Positions 15,263-24,170 of a DNA stretch of 64,000 nt are shown one piece after another (positions within the stretch are counted from its first letter, which is position 1; the number at the start of each line of letters is the position of its first letter). The notes beneath the pieces were generated by a model. That model searched no databases, was not told the DNA's origin, and was given only the letters and a program-made list of their open reading frames with translations. Position numbers and translations under genes: made by a program. This stretch comes from Brevibacterium daeguense (GTDB lineage: Bacteria > Actinomycetota > Actinomycetes > Actinomycetales > Brevibacteriaceae): positions 1 through 64,000 of the forward strand of contig NZ_JAJTWW010000015.1 in NCBI RefSeq assembly GCF_021729135.1, given 5' to 3'.

Positions 15263-17209
15263 TCAGAAAAAGTAGTGGTCCGGGGCGAATCCGAAGGTGT
15301 GGACGTCGCTGTTCGCGATCAGCACAGCATCGTCAACCTGCCACGTATGCTCGTGGTCGCCGCGGACCTGTACAAAGTTGAACCGGTCGGCGGAGTAGAT
15401 CGCTCCTCCGGATCTCACCAGCCTTCGCTGGAGATCAGTATCCTCGCCCCGTTGTACATCGGCGAATCCGAGATCGTAAAAAACGTCCCGAGGCGCCATC
15501 ATCGTCGGCCCCATCACCAGGTCGGTGAACTTGTGCTCTCTTTCGGGGAAACGGAGCATGACCATTTCGCGGCCACGGAGGTGAAGATAGTGCGCCTGCT
15601 TGCCGACCATCTCCGCTCCCGAGTACCTGAGGGCCGCGGCTTGGTCGGTGAGATAGTGCGCGCCGTACATGTCATCATCGTCCATCTTGGTAAGGATGTC
15701 GCCGCCGGCAGCGCGAACTGCTCGATTGAGGCACTCGCCCAGCAGGACTGAGCTGTCAGCACTGAGAAGGACCAGAGAGCGGATGCCCCAGCCCTCCGCC
15801 TGAGCCCGGAGCTCTGCTGGGGAGAGCTCGAAGCCATGGGTGAGGAGCACGAGTTCCGTGTTCTCGTGACTCTGCTTCGCGACGGACTCGAGCACATCTT
15901 GCACCTGATGCGGGCGGTTGGTGGACACGAGCACTGAAATGGACTTCGAGAATGGCGTGGGGTGGTCGATGCCGGCGGCATCCATCACCGTCATCGCTCG
16001 ATGGGTGTAGGTGTGTTCGCGCCAGATCCGCCGCTGCGCCTTGTGCACGGTTCTGTCGCGCAGCTCAGGACTGCGCACGATCCCGCGAAGCAGGTCCCGC
16101 GCTTCCTCTCGGGTGTGCGGCTGGAACACTTCATCCGGCGGAAAGAACCCCGCAGTTCCCGCGCTCGGAGCAGTCACGACCGGAGTGCCCGAGGCGGTGA
16201 TCTCGAAGACTCGCCGTGCGCACATGCTCGGCGAGTCGATGACGGAGTTGACGTTGAGGAACGTCTTGTACGCCTTGTACGCCGTCAGCATGTGCGAGTA
16301 GCGGAGCGATCCGACGACGTGGTCGGAGAGCTCGCCCGGGAACTGGTATCGCTCGTCACCGCCGAGCTGGCGGGAGAAGATCTCGAGGCCGTGCTCCATC
16401 CGGGGAGTGACGTCAGCCGCTGCTCCCAGGAGCCATTCCATCTGTTCTCGCCGCTCGGGGAACTTGTGAGCGAAATACATGCCGGCGAAGGCCACATCTC
16501 GGCTCTGATGGCCGTGCTGCAGGCGTTCGGGATTGTGAATCGCCGGCTGGGCCGCGAAACTCAGGACGCCGATGTTGTCGTGGCCCAGCTCTTCGCGATA
16601 ACGCTCGAGCAGCCGCGAATCGGATGTGAAGACGAAGTCGAACAGGCGAGCGGCGCCGAGGAAGTCGTTGAAATGCGGGGGGTCCTCCTTGTTCCAGAAC
16701 ACTGTGGGAATGCCGCGCTTCCGGCACTCCTCCATAAGAGCTGTGAAGTCCGGCTTCACGCCCGAGGCGCCTGTGAGCTGGTACTGCCACTGACCGGCGT
16801 TTCCGTTCCAAGCAGACTCGATGAAGACGAACCCGACCTCGTCCAGCTGAGAGTGCCATCCTTCCCGAGTCAACGGGACGATATCCCATTCGTACGCGAA
16901 GGCGCGGTGGGAGAACTCATCGAGGATGGTGCCGACTCGAATCGTCGAGAAGACCGGGCGGCGTTCTCGCGGCTGGTACTCGGGGTACCTCTGCTCGAGT
17001 GGAAGTTCGACGTCGTTGTTCGCGCTCACCGCTCGCCTAGTGTTCCTTCTCGACCACCAGGTCCGTACCTGCCCCGGGCCGCCTGTTCGGAGGTGCCAGA
17101 ATGCCTTCCGAACTGACGAGAGCGCGGCTTCCGGGCTGCGTGGGGCTGGAATCACTGTTCTCCGGGCGGCATCGATTGTTTGGGGCAAGGGGAGCGGGTC
17201 ACTCGGCAT
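15263..17209 (-). CDS. Two-domain glycosyltransferase (CgeB-like GT-B part plus GT2 part)
   Basis: About 648 residues. The first 60 are basic and low in structure. Residues of about 80-390 resemble the CgeB/DUF3880-type glycosyltransferase (IPTVFWNKEDPPHFNDF, DFVFTSDSRLLERYREE, a C-terminal lobe ending in a helical stretch). Residues of about 400-640 are a GT2 family domain (ISVLVSTNRPHQVQDVLESV) with the metal-binding acidic run KMDDDDMYG. Such fusions can add two sugars in succession or use one domain for binding. The start is either the ATG at 17209 or a GTG at 17224; neither has a clear ribosome site. It is the first gene of a leftward unit with wecC and divergent from the dehydratase gene. 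Confidence 0.8.
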   Translation of the reverse strand: MPSDPLPLPQTIDAARRTVIPAPRSPEAALSSVRKAFWHLRTGGPGQVRTWWSRRNTRRAVSANNDVELPLEQRYPEYQPRERRPVFSTIRVGTILDEFSHRAFAYEWDIVPLTREGWHSQLDEVGFVFIESAWNGNAGQWQYQLTGASGVKPDFTALMEECRKRGIPTVFWNKEDPPHFNDFLGAARLFDFVFTSDSRLLERYREELGHDNIGVLSFAAQPAIHNPERLQHGHQSRDVAFAGMYFAHKFPERREQMEWLLGAAADVTPRMEHGLEIFSRQLGGDERYQFPGELSDHVVGSLRYSHMLTAYKAYKTFLNVNSVIDSPSMCARRVFEITASGTPVVTAPSAGTAGFFPPDEVFQPHTREEARDLLRGIVRSPELRDRTVHKAQRRIWREHTYTHRAMTVMDAAGIDHPTPFSKSISVLVSTNRPHQVQDVLESVAKQSHENTELVLLTHGFELSPAELRAQAEGWGIRSLVLLSADSSVLLGECLNRAVRAAGGDILTKMDDDDMYGAHYLTDQAAALRYSGAEMVGKQAHYLHLRGREMVMLRFPEREHKFTDLVMGPTMMAPRDVFYDLGFADVQRGEDTDLQRRLVRSGGAIYSADRFNFVQVRGDHEHTWQVDDAVLIANSDVHTFGFAPDHYFF

Positions 17210-17388
17210 TCTGGAAAAACTCACGACTTAGCGTAGGCTATGCCGAGTATACAGAGCCTTTCCAGACTCGATACATGCAGTCTGCATCTTCATGTGTGGA
17301 CCGCCGGTCCCAGTTGTCTAGAGGAGAAGCTGATTTCTGCTGTGAGCGCCTGTTCGGATGAGGTCTGCCAGACAATCCCGGGCGAGCA

Positions 17389-19293
17389 GTGACAGAAGTT
17401 CAGCTCCTCGATCCGCGGGATGTCCCCGCTCGGAAGAAGCCCCAGCGGGCTGCAGTCCGTGCTGTGACTGATGGTCTGATCTTTGCGACGTTCATCTGGA
17501 TCATCTCGCTTGCGCGATACGACTTTGCCCTCGCTGCACCGAATTACCCAGGCATTGCGATCTGCTCGGCGATTGCCTTTCTGACCGTTGTGGTCGCTGG
17601 TTCGTGGCAGACATACCGCGGCCGCTACCCGAAGGAATCTGCCGATGAGCTCGTGGCCATCGGAGGTATGGTCGCTGTGGCCTGCGGCATCATGTATTTG
17701 CTCAACGCCTTTCAACCTGGTCGACCCCTGGTGCCGATGAGCACACCCGTCTCAGCTGCGGCAATGACAGTGGTGACCATCGGAGTCATCAACTGGACCC
17801 GCTCAACCATGCGCTACCGGCAACGCGGCAAATCCGGCCACGCTAAATCCGCACTCATTGTGGGCGCAGGCGCTCATGGGATGCTGGCGTTGCGAGTCAT
17901 CCGGGACGATCCTCGCGAAGAGTACGTGGCAGCTGGCATGCTTGATGACGACCCGGGCAAGCGGCATCTGCGGGCAGACGGTGTTCGCGTCTTGGGCTCC
18001 CTTGGCGACGTCAGTCGTGCGATCGAACGAACCGGCGCCCAGACTTTGATCATCGCGATTCCCACCATCGACCCGGGCAAGCTCGATCGCCTGATGAAAG
18101 CGTCGGCGGAGGCAAACGTTGATGTCAAGGTCCTACCGGAGTTCGACGCTACTGACATTCGCCATAGGGAAGTGTCGAGTACTTCGGCGATCGCGCTGAG
18201 ACCGGGCAGCTTCCGATCTGTAGAACTCGATGACCTGATAGGCAGACAGCCTATTCACACCGACATCGAGTCCATCTCTTCCTATCTGGATGGCAGAACT
18301 GTGCTGGTGACGGGTGCTGGCGGTTCGATTGGCTCATTCCTGTGCTCGCAGATCTCTCGGTTCGCTCCGGGACGTCTGGTCATGACAGATCGCGATGAGT
18401 CCGGGCTTCACGCTACGCAATTGGTGCTTGATGGTGCTGCCCCGTTGACCAGTGACAACCTGATCCTCGGAGACTTGCGCGACCGCTCCTTCGTTCAGGC
18501 CCTTTTCGACGAGGTTCGGCCGGACATCGTCTTCCACGCCGCCGCGCTCAAGCACCTGACCTTCTTGGAACGATTTCCCGACGAAGCGATCAAGACGAAC
18601 GTCGGGGCCAGTTTGGCGCTGCTGGAAGCCGCTCGGGACGTCGGCGTCGAGCGCTTCGTGCACATCTCGACCGACAAGGCCGCCGATCCCACATCGGTCC
18701 TCGGAGCGACGAAGCTCATCACCGAGCGGGTGGTCGCTTCGATGGCCGCAGAAACCGGTCGGAATTTCATCTCCGTCAGGTTCGGTAACGTGTTGGGTTC
18801 GCGAGGGTCTGTTCTCGGCACCTTCGTGACGCAGGTTTCTGCCGGTGGACCGGTGACTGTGACAGCGCCGGGAGCAAAACGTTACTTCATGACCGCGGCT
18901 GAAGCATGCGAGCTGGTACTGCAAGCCGGGGCAATCGGACGACCTGGCGAAAGCTTGGTCCTGGACATGGGTGATCTCGTCAGCATCGAGGACCTGGCGA
19001 AGCGCGTGATCGCGCTCAGCGGCCGCACCGGAGTCGAAATCGTCTACACCGGGCTGAGACCGGGCGAAAAGCTCCTGGAGCAGCGGTTGGGGAGCGATGA
19101 GGTTGACGTTCGTCCTTCGCACCCTCTGATCACGCAGGTTCCTATTGAACCTATTGACGTGGGGACAATCAGAGAATTGCTGTCGATGACCGAGGCGCGC
19201 GCCTCGGAGGACCAGAGGAGACATCTTCGAGCGGAGCTGCGAGAGATGTTGTGTTCGACAGTTCGAGAGCGGCCGGCGCGGGACCTGGCGTGA
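17389..19293 (+). CDS. Membrane-bound nucleotide-sugar 4,6-dehydratase (WbpM/CapD/PglF type)
   Basis: A 634-residue protein. Four hydrophobic helices occupy about residues 30-135. A first Rossmann domain (ALIVGAGAHGMLALRVI) and a second SDR domain (TVLVTGAGGSIGSFLCSQI) follow. The catalytic stretch is HISTDKAADPTSVLGATK. The TDK triad and distal lysine are kept, while the methionine often found four residues before that lysine is leucine. The family converts UDP-GlcNAc to a 4-keto-6-deoxy sugar used for FucNAc, QuiNAc or bacillosamine. It starts the rightward operon; the GTG start is preceded by only a weak ribosome site. The next gene overlaps its stop by four bases. Confidence 0.9.
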   Translation: MTEVQLLDPRDVPARKKPQRAAVRAVTDGLIFATFIWIISLARYDFALAAPNYPGIAICSAIAFLTVVVAGSWQTYRGRYPKESADELVAIGGMVAVACGIMYLLNAFQPGRPLVPMSTPVSAAAMTVVTIGVINWTRSTMRYRQRGKSGHAKSALIVGAGAHGMLALRVIRDDPREEYVAAGMLDDDPGKRHLRADGVRVLGSLGDVSRAIERTGAQTLIIAIPTIDPGKLDRLMKASAEANVDVKVLPEFDATDIRHREVSSTSAIALRPGSFRSVELDDLIGRQPIHTDIESISSYLDGRTVLVTGAGGSIGSFLCSQISRFAPGRLVMTDRDESGLHATQLVLDGAAPLTSDNLILGDLRDRSFVQALFDEVRPDIVFHAAALKHLTFLERFPDEAIKTNVGASLALLEAARDVGVERFVHISTDKAADPTSVLGATKLITERVVASMAAETGRNFISVRFGNVLGSRGSVLGTFVTQVSAGGPVTVTAPGAKRYFMTAAEACELVLQAGAIGRPGESLVLDMGDLVSIEDLAKRVIALSGRTGVEIVYTGLRPGEKLLEQRLGSDEVDVRPSHPLITQVPIEPIDVGTIRELLSMTEARASEDQRRHLRAELREMLCSTVRERPARDLA

Positions 19294-20327
19294 GTTTGGC
19301 CCTCCTGGTCAGCGCCGCTGTCGCATGCCTTGCAAGTTTCGCAGCTTGTCGCGTTCTCATCCCGCTGCTCCGGCGCTTCGGGGTGATCGACGTGCCTTCT
19401 GCCCGGTCCAGCCATCTGCGTCCGGTGGTGCGCGGGGGAGGACTGGCTGTCGGGGCGGGTGTCACGGTGGGAAGTGCTGTAGGTGGAACGATCGGCCTGC
19501 TCACCGGCGACATCACGATGTTCAGCGCGGTCGTGGTCATCGGTCTGTTCGTCCTGATCACGTGGTGCTTCAGTGTGCTTGGGTTCATGGACGATCTCGG
19601 CTCCATGTCCGCCGGGCCTCGGCTGGTTTTCCAGGTCCTGATTGCGGTGCTCTTCGCCGGCGCGCTCGGCTGGCTGCACGGTCACGGGCTTTTCGCCATC
19701 GCAGCAGTAACCCTGATGGTCGTCTCCACTGTGAACGCAGTGAACTTCATGGACGGGTTGAACGGATTGACCGCATCCTGGACAGTCGTCACCGGCTATT
19801 GGTACGCAGTGGTTGCCCTTGCCGTCGACGAGCCGGCCGCCGCCGTGATCTCGACAGCTCTGGCCGCTGCCGCTGCCGGCTTCCTGCCAGACAATATAGG
19901 TCGAGCGCGCGCGTTCCTCGGCGACGTGGGAAGCTACGGAATCGGCGGCTCCGTTGCTGTGCTCGCCACCTACCTGATGGCCCAGGGAACAGACTTCCTG
20001 CTGGTGGGTGCGCCTCTGCTGCTCCTGTTCTTCGACGTAGGTCTAACCCTCGCTCGACGGCTCTATGCTCGTGAGAATCTGTTCCAGGCACATCGCTGGC
20101 ATCTCTACCAGAAGGCGCAGCAGGCCGGCCTGGGGCATGAACAGGTGGCAGGTGTCTACTCGGGTCTCACGCTGTTGTCATGCCTGATCACCGCGCCTCT
20201 GCTGGCCTATCCTCATCCCGTGATGACGTCCGTGGTGCTCCCGTTGCTGCTTGTTGTCGTACTGATCTACGCCAACCTGCCGGCGATGGTTCGGGCCCGC
20301 GCACGGGAAGCGAGCGTGGCCTCGTGA
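19290..20327 (+). CDS. Polyprenyl-phosphate sugar-1-phosphate transferase (WbpL/WecA/TagO family)
   Basis: A 345-residue GT4-type membrane enzyme with about ten hydrophobic helices. Motifs are SSHLRPVVRGGG, LGFMDDLGS, NAVNFMDGLNGL (active-site aspartates) and FLGDVGSYGIGG. The tail has HRWHLYQKAQQ, the form found in WbpL-like enzymes that initiate with 6-deoxy-HexNAc, rather than in MraY. It would transfer a HexNAc-1-phosphate to undecaprenyl phosphate and so start the repeat unit. Pairing with a WbpM-type dehydratase directly upstream fits that view. The GTG start at 19290 overlaps the previous stop as GTGA; a longer frame from 19251 is unlikely. Confidence 0.88.
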   Translation: MSLALLVSAAVACLASFAACRVLIPLLRRFGVIDVPSARSSHLRPVVRGGGLAVGAGVTVGSAVGGTIGLLTGDITMFSAVVVIGLFVLITWCFSVLGFMDDLGSMSAGPRLVFQVLIAVLFAGALGWLHGHGLFAIAAVTLMVVSTVNAVNFMDGLNGLTASWTVVTGYWYAVVALAVDEPAAAVISTALAAAAAGFLPDNIGRARAFLGDVGSYGIGGSVAVLATYLMAQGTDFLLVGAPLLLLFFDVGLTLARRLYARENLFQAHRWHLYQKAQQAGLGHEQVAGVYSGLTLLSCLITAPLLAYPHPVMTSVVLPLLLVVVLIYANLPAMVRARAREASVAS

Positions 20328-21553
20328 GGATCCTCCTGCTCACACACTTCTATCCGCCCGAGCTCGGTGCGCCACAGCGTCGCTGGCGCGAGCTGGTCAG
20401 TGGTTTCATCGCGGCGGGGCACCAGGTCGCAGTGTGCACGCCGGTGCCGCACTACCCGCATGGGACGGCAGCGGCGCTGGGCGCCCAGGGCACGCGAATT
20501 CTGGAATGGGAGGACGGAACGCTGGGGGAGCGGATCCTGCGTCTGCCGTACGTGCCGTGTTCGTCGTCGATGATCCGGCAGCTGTTCGACCAGAGCGTGT
20601 CGTCAACCGCCGCCTGTCTGGTCGGCACCACGCTGAGAGGCAATCCGCCCGACGTTGTCATCTCCACCTCGCCCGGCCTGCCGATGCTGTTCACCGGAGA
20701 CGCCATTGCGAGGATGCTGGAAGTCCCGCATGTCGCAGAGATGCGGGATGCTTGGCCGGACCTGATCGGCGATCTGCATCTGGTGCGCAAGATGAGCAGG
20801 GGACTCGTTCCCGGGGCTCTTGCCGAGGCGATCGAACAGCGCGGGCTTCCTGCACTGTTCGACTGGGCAGAAAGGCGGGCGGACGCCGTGGTGGTCACGA
20901 CCGAGGGCTTTGCGGGAAGACTCCGCGCCCGGGGGCTGCGGCAGGTTGTCTGCATCCGCAACACTGCAGTTCCGTACAGGCCGAGCGCCCAATACCGCGA
21001 TCGCGCCGCCGGTGATCCGCTGCGCCTGCTCTACGTCGGAACCGTAGGCCGCTCCCAGGGCCTGGACATGGTCGTCAGGGCCGTGCGAGCCGTGCCGAAC
21101 GTCGAATTGCGGATCGTCGGGGCAGGAGCCGCGAAACCGGCGCTGGAAGTGCTCGCTGCTCCCACGTCCGACCGGATCCGCTTCTCCCCTCAGACTACGG
21201 GCGAGGAACTCGAAGACCTCTGGCGATGGGCGGATTCAGGGCTCGTGAGCCTTGCCGATGTCCCGGCCCACGAATACACGGTGCCCTCGAAGCTCTACAC
21301 GCTCATGGCGCGCGGCGTACACATCACTGGGATCCTCGCGGGCGAATCTGCCCAGATTGTGGAGCAGTCAGGAGCGGGACACGTTGTTCCTCCTGGGAAC
21401 GAGCAAAGATTGAAGGAGCTGCTGAAATCGCTGAGCTCAACCGCGGGCAGCTTGCGCCCCTCTCCCGAGGCTCAGGCCTGGTTGCATCGGAACGCGTCTC
21501 CCGACTCCCAGCTCGGGGCGTACTTGTCGCTGCTGGAGGAGTGCGTGGCATGA
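20324..21553 (+). CDS. Glycosyltransferase family 4 (WbuB-like)
   Basis: A 409-residue GT-B enzyme. LLTHFYPPELGAPQRRW at the N-terminus, EMRDAWPDLIGD in the middle and YTVPSKLYTLMARGV in the nucleotide-sugar site are the WbuB-type pattern, a group that often adds 6-deoxy-HexNAc residues such as FucNAc. A GTG at 20324 overlaps the previous stop as GTGA; longer frames reach into the transferase gene. It is the third member of a tightly overlapped operon running from 17389 to 26132. The acceptor is probably the undecaprenyl-linked first sugar (inference). Confidence 0.85.
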   Translation: MRILLLTHFYPPELGAPQRRWRELVSGFIAAGHQVAVCTPVPHYPHGTAAALGAQGTRILEWEDGTLGERILRLPYVPCSSSMIRQLFDQSVSSTAACLVGTTLRGNPPDVVISTSPGLPMLFTGDAIARMLEVPHVAEMRDAWPDLIGDLHLVRKMSRGLVPGALAEAIEQRGLPALFDWAERRADAVVVTTEGFAGRLRARGLRQVVCIRNTAVPYRPSAQYRDRAAGDPLRLLYVGTVGRSQGLDMVVRAVRAVPNVELRIVGAGAAKPALEVLAAPTSDRIRFSPQTTGEELEDLWRWADSGLVSLADVPAHEYTVPSKLYTLMARGVHITGILAGESAQIVEQSGAGHVVPPGNEQRLKELLKSLSSTAGSLRPSPEAQAWLHRNASPDSQLGAYLSLLEECVA

Positions 21554-23298
21554 GCGCGTCTTTCGTCTTCAGGCAGGCGGTGACCCTCAGCAGGGTGATC
21601 GCCGAACATGTGACATCCGATCCGGTCTTCTTCGGCATGCAGGCATCGCGCAGGCTGCCTCGGATGTACTCCAAGGGAGTGGGCAGGCTCCTTTCCAAGC
21701 GGAAGCACCCGGCCGTGCAGGCGACCGGATTGTGGCTCGGCGGTGACCTGTCGGAGGCGCGGAAGGTCGTGCGGGCTGCGACAGGCAAGACGCGAGGGAT
21801 CTCAGCGCGCGTCCTCGGTGAGATCGCACTCCACGTAGGAATGCGTGACGAGGCGGAGCAGTTCGCGGCAGTGGCAGGGACCGGTAGCGGTGCGCGGGCC
21901 CTGCGGGCTCGAATTGCCGGGTACCTCGGAGACATGACCGGTTCCATCGCTGCGGCGCCTCGCGGGAGACCGCGGTCCCGGCTGGAGTCGGAGCGAGCCG
22001 CTTTCGCTCGTGGGTGGTACCCGGCTGTCACTCGGAGTCGCGACGTCACGCAGGTGCCGAAGGCGGATGTCGTCTTCTCTCTGACGAACTCGCTGCCGCA
22101 TACGCAGTCGGGCTACACCCTCCGGACTCACGCAATCCTGCAGGCGGTGCAGGGGACGGGTGTTGGCGTGTTGGGGACGACGAGAACGAGCTATCCAGTG
22201 TCCGTCGGCCGTTTCTCCTGGCGCGACCACGACATCGTCGACGGGGTGACGTATGTACGTGACGTCCCCTGGAACCACGGCAGGACCGTCGAGGAGCGGA
22301 TTGAGAAGCAGGCGGAGTTCTTGGCCGGCGTGGCGAGGGGGTCGGATGCCAAAGCACTCCATACGACGACCCATTTCGTCAATGGAGTCGCAACGAGGGC
22401 AGCCGCTGAGCACCTCGGGCTTCCCTGGATCTATGAGGTGCGCGGAGTGCTCGAGGAGACCTGGGCGGCAGGTCGCGGCACGGCAGAGGAAAACCAAGCA
22501 GTTCGAGGCAGCGAGCGATTCTCGCTCTTCCGTGACCGCGAGACAGAGGTCGCGCTCGCAGCCGATCGGGTTATCACTCTCGGACAGACGATGGCGGCGG
22601 AGCTCGTGCGGCGTGGCGTCAACGAGGACAAGATTCTGGTAGCTCCGAACGCGGTGAGCGCCTCGGTCCTGCAGGCCGATGTTTCGATCCCTGCCGGCCA
22701 GGTGCGGGCGGAGCAGGGCCTTCCGCGTGACGGCGTGTGGGTGGGCACTGCGGCGTCAATCGTGGGATACGAAGGACTCGACGTTCTGGTCGATGCGGTC
22801 GAAAAAGTGCGCAGCGCAGGCGTCGACCTCAGACTCCTCGTGGTCGGCGACGGCGTGGAGCTGCCTGCTCTGCGCGAGCAGGCGAGGCCGCTCGGAGCAG
22901 CGGCGGTTTTCACGGGTCGAGTGCCGCAGTCCCACGCTCACAGCCTCGTTCGGTGCCTGGACGTGTTCGTGGTGCCGCGCAGGGACGACCCGGTCTGCAG
23001 CCTGGTGACTCCGCTGAAGCCGGTCGAAGCCGCAGGCTTCGGGCGTCCTGTCGTCCTCAGCGACCTGCCAGCTCTGACCGAGTCTTTGCCTCCCGGGGCA
23101 TTTATTTCTGTGCCACCGGGAGACGCTTGTGCACTAGCCGATACACTCACGTGGTTGGGTAGGGACGAGGACACCCGAGCAGCGCTTGCCGCTGCGGGGC
23201 GGGATTTCGTCAGGCGCGAAAGGCGCTGGGACGGAGTCGGACGTGCCTACGCTGAACTGTACGAGGGCCTTGGGCTGGAAGTGGGAGGGAGCTTGTGA
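21550..23298 (+). CDS. Glycosyltransferase family 4 with helical N-terminal extension
   Basis: A 582-residue protein. The first 170 or so residues are helical and rich in Arg and Ala with no recognised fold, and may be degenerate TPR-like repeats. The catalytic part opens with NSLPHTQSGYTLRTH and ends with the GT4 donor-site segment VTPLKPVEAAGFGRPVV. The same LP-x-GY-x-RT opening is found in the glycosyltransferases at 26166 and 30106, so these three are paralogues with different N-terminal extensions. The ATG overlaps the previous stop as ATGA. Nothing in the sequence fixes donor or acceptor. Confidence 0.85.
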   Translation: MSASFVFRQAVTLSRVIAEHVTSDPVFFGMQASRRLPRMYSKGVGRLLSKRKHPAVQATGLWLGGDLSEARKVVRAATGKTRGISARVLGEIALHVGMRDEAEQFAAVAGTGSGARALRARIAGYLGDMTGSIAAAPRGRPRSRLESERAAFARGWYPAVTRSRDVTQVPKADVVFSLTNSLPHTQSGYTLRTHAILQAVQGTGVGVLGTTRTSYPVSVGRFSWRDHDIVDGVTYVRDVPWNHGRTVEERIEKQAEFLAGVARGSDAKALHTTTHFVNGVATRAAAEHLGLPWIYEVRGVLEETWAAGRGTAEENQAVRGSERFSLFRDRETEVALAADRVITLGQTMAAELVRRGVNEDKILVAPNAVSASVLQADVSIPAGQVRAEQGLPRDGVWVGTAASIVGYEGLDVLVDAVEKVRSAGVDLRLLVVGDGVELPALREQARPLGAAAVFTGRVPQSHAHSLVRCLDVFVVPRRDDPVCSLVTPLKPVEAAGFGRPVVLSDLPALTESLPPGAFISVPPGDACALADTLTWLGRDEDTRAALAAAGRDFVRRERRWDGVGRAYAELYEGLGLEVGGSL

Positions 23299-24170
23299 CT
23301 CAGATCGATCCCGCGCAACTCAAGACGTCGATCACAGTTCCGTCGTGGACGTTGGGAGACGTCGGCCGGCGTACCCCACCGGATATCTATTTCGAACAGC
23401 TGTGGAAGCGGCGCCACTTCATCCTGGCCGAGTCGAGGGCGAAGGTCGCCGGAACAACGCGGCGGAATCTGTTGGGCTACGCCTGGCTGGTGCTGAATCC
23501 GCTGCTGAATGGCCTCGGTTATTACTTCATCTTCGGATACCTGCTCAATACCTCGCGTGGCATAGAGAACTTCGTCGGATACCTGCTCATCGGCGTGTTC
23601 TTCTTCCAGTTCACCATGCGCAGCGTGACCGGGGGCGCCCAATCCATTCGCAGCGGTCAGTCGATGATCAAAGCGTTCTCGTTTCCCCGGGCGGCTCTGC
23701 CGATTTCGGTGGTGGTACGCGAGGTCATGAACTTCCTCCCCACATTCGTGGTGATGGTGGTCGTCATCCTCCTCTTTCCACCAATGGAGAACATCACATG
23801 GCGAGTCCTCCTGATAGTTCCGTGTTTTGCGCTTCAGGTGCTGTTCGCGCAGGGGTGTGCGTTCATCGTGGCTCGGCTGTGCCATATGGTTCCGGACTTC
23901 GTGAACATCATCCAGGTGGGCGCTCGCTTCTGGCTGTACGCCTCGGGCGTCTTCTTCTCGATCGACCGGTTTGTCGAGCAGCCGGTCCTCACGGCGATCA
24001 TGAAGATCAATCCGATGTACTCCTATCTCCAGATCGTGCGCAACTCCCTTCTGTACGGCGTCGACTCGCCCATCTGGATGTGGCTGCTCGGGACGGGGTG
24101 GGCGATCAGCTTCCTGATCTTCGGATTCCTCTTCTTCTACCGGGGGGAGGAGACCTATGGCCGAGCTTGA
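23295..24170 (+). CDS. Second polysaccharide ABC exporter permease (Wzm/TagG type)
   Basis: A 291-residue ABC-2 permease with about six helices. It resembles the permease at 6097-6981, with the same MRSVTGGAQSI-type central helix start and LYASGVFFSIDRFV near the end, but has clearly diverged. The GTG at 23295 overlaps the previous stop codon by four bases, and the ATPase gene overlaps its 3' end by 14 bases, so transporter and glycosyltransferases are made as one unit. It most probably exports the polymer assembled by its own operon. Confidence 0.9.
   Translation: MTQIDPAQLKTSITVPSWTLGDVGRRTPPDIYFEQLWKRRHFILAESRAKVAGTTRRNLLGYAWLVLNPLLNGLGYYFIFGYLLNTSRGIENFVGYLLIGVFFFQFTMRSVTGGAQSIRSGQSMIKAFSFPRAALPISVVVREVMNFLPTFVVMVVVILLFPPMENITWRVLLIVPCFALQVLFAQGCAFIVARLCHMVPDFVNIIQVGARFWLYASGVFFSIDRFVEQPVLTAIMKINPMYSYLQIVRNSLLYGVDSPIWMWLLGTGWAISFLIFGFLFFYRGEETYGRA

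Noticed and set aside
14050-15381. 443-codon open frame on the plus strand opposite wecC
   Set aside because: The wecC frame has the full enzyme motif set; the opposite frame has none.
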